Below are positions 21,426 through 21,509 of a DNA stretch of 21,509 nucleotides, in pieces. The notes below the pieces were generated by a model that did not search any database, had not been told where the DNA came from, and saw only the letters and a program-made list of their open reading frames with translations. The first letter of the stretch is position 1. The number at the start of each line of letters is the position of its first letter. The stretch is from a bacterium (GTDB lineage Bacteria; Bacillota; Clostridia; Oscillospirales; Acutalibacteraceae): contig JAHKZS010000078.1 of assembly GCA_020626545.1 (NCBI GenBank), positions 1-21,509 of the forward strand. The letters are read 5' to 3'. Position numbers and translations under genes: made by a program.

Positions 21426-21509
21426 AGTTTAAATTTAAGGATGTAGATGATAACGAAATTATCCTCAATAATTCGATTTACATAGTTATTAACCAGGATG
21501 AAAAGATCC
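21419..21509 (+). CDS. XkdQ-like baseplate hub protein, 5' end only
   Basis: The window shows the first 30 residues (MLEFKFKDVDDNEIILNNSI, then YIVINQDEKI); the gene continues beyond the edge. The ATG overlaps the previous stop by 7 bases. The pattern of a short strand, the NNSIYIVINQDE segment and its place after a LysM gene fit the N-terminus of XkdQ/YqbQ-type hub proteins. This is a positional and partial-similarity call. Confidence 0.55.
   Translation, partial: MLEFKFKDVDDNEIILNNSIYIVINQDEKI

Overview
The window reads like the chromosome of a low-to-middle GC Firmicute of the class Clostridia, probably a gut anaerobe of the Ruminococcaceae/Oscillospiraceae kind. This is an inference from gene content and style: strong AGGAGG-type ribosome binding sites, TTG starts, canonical sigma-A promoters with 17-bp spacers, an MscL with a C-terminal zinc ribbon, the rpsO-pnp order, and PBSX-like phage genes. 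No 16S or other species marker is present.

Positions 1-13833 are a housekeeping region. A possible structured RNA leader precedes ygiQ (radical SAM), which overlaps a membrane-anchored ComEC-like metallo-beta-lactamase-fold gene. Next come tyrS under its own strong promoter, with an apparent AUA start, and mscL. On the minus strand lie aroK coupled to pyk, then htpG with a TTG start, then a tRNA-Thr(CGT). A divergent promoter region separates the tRNA from a small XRE regulator. The classical rpsO-pnp pair follows, with structured leaders in front of both genes, and then a monocistronic gene of unknown function (389 aa). Nearly every transcription unit ends in a recognisable hairpin terminator.

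Positions 13834-14121 hold a terminator, a 102-bp palindromic mobile-type repeat and a second strong hairpin. After them, without any visible integrase, repressor, replication gene or clear sigma-A promoter, starts a tightly packed block of phage morphogenesis genes that runs off the window end. Its order is small terminase, large terminase, portal, prohead protease with an apparently nested scaffold gene, decoration protein, major capsid protein, four small connector/tail-type genes, a 41-aa gene, a LysM baseplate-type protein and the start of an XkdQ-like hub.

The phage block is the most interesting part. It looks host-like in codon style and adjoins housekeeping genes. The connector genes lead straight to LysM and hub genes, with no tail sheath, recognised tube or tape-measure gene between them. 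It could be a domesticated, gene-transfer-agent-like or otherwise simplified particle, or the left part of a rearranged prophage. The window alone cannot decide.
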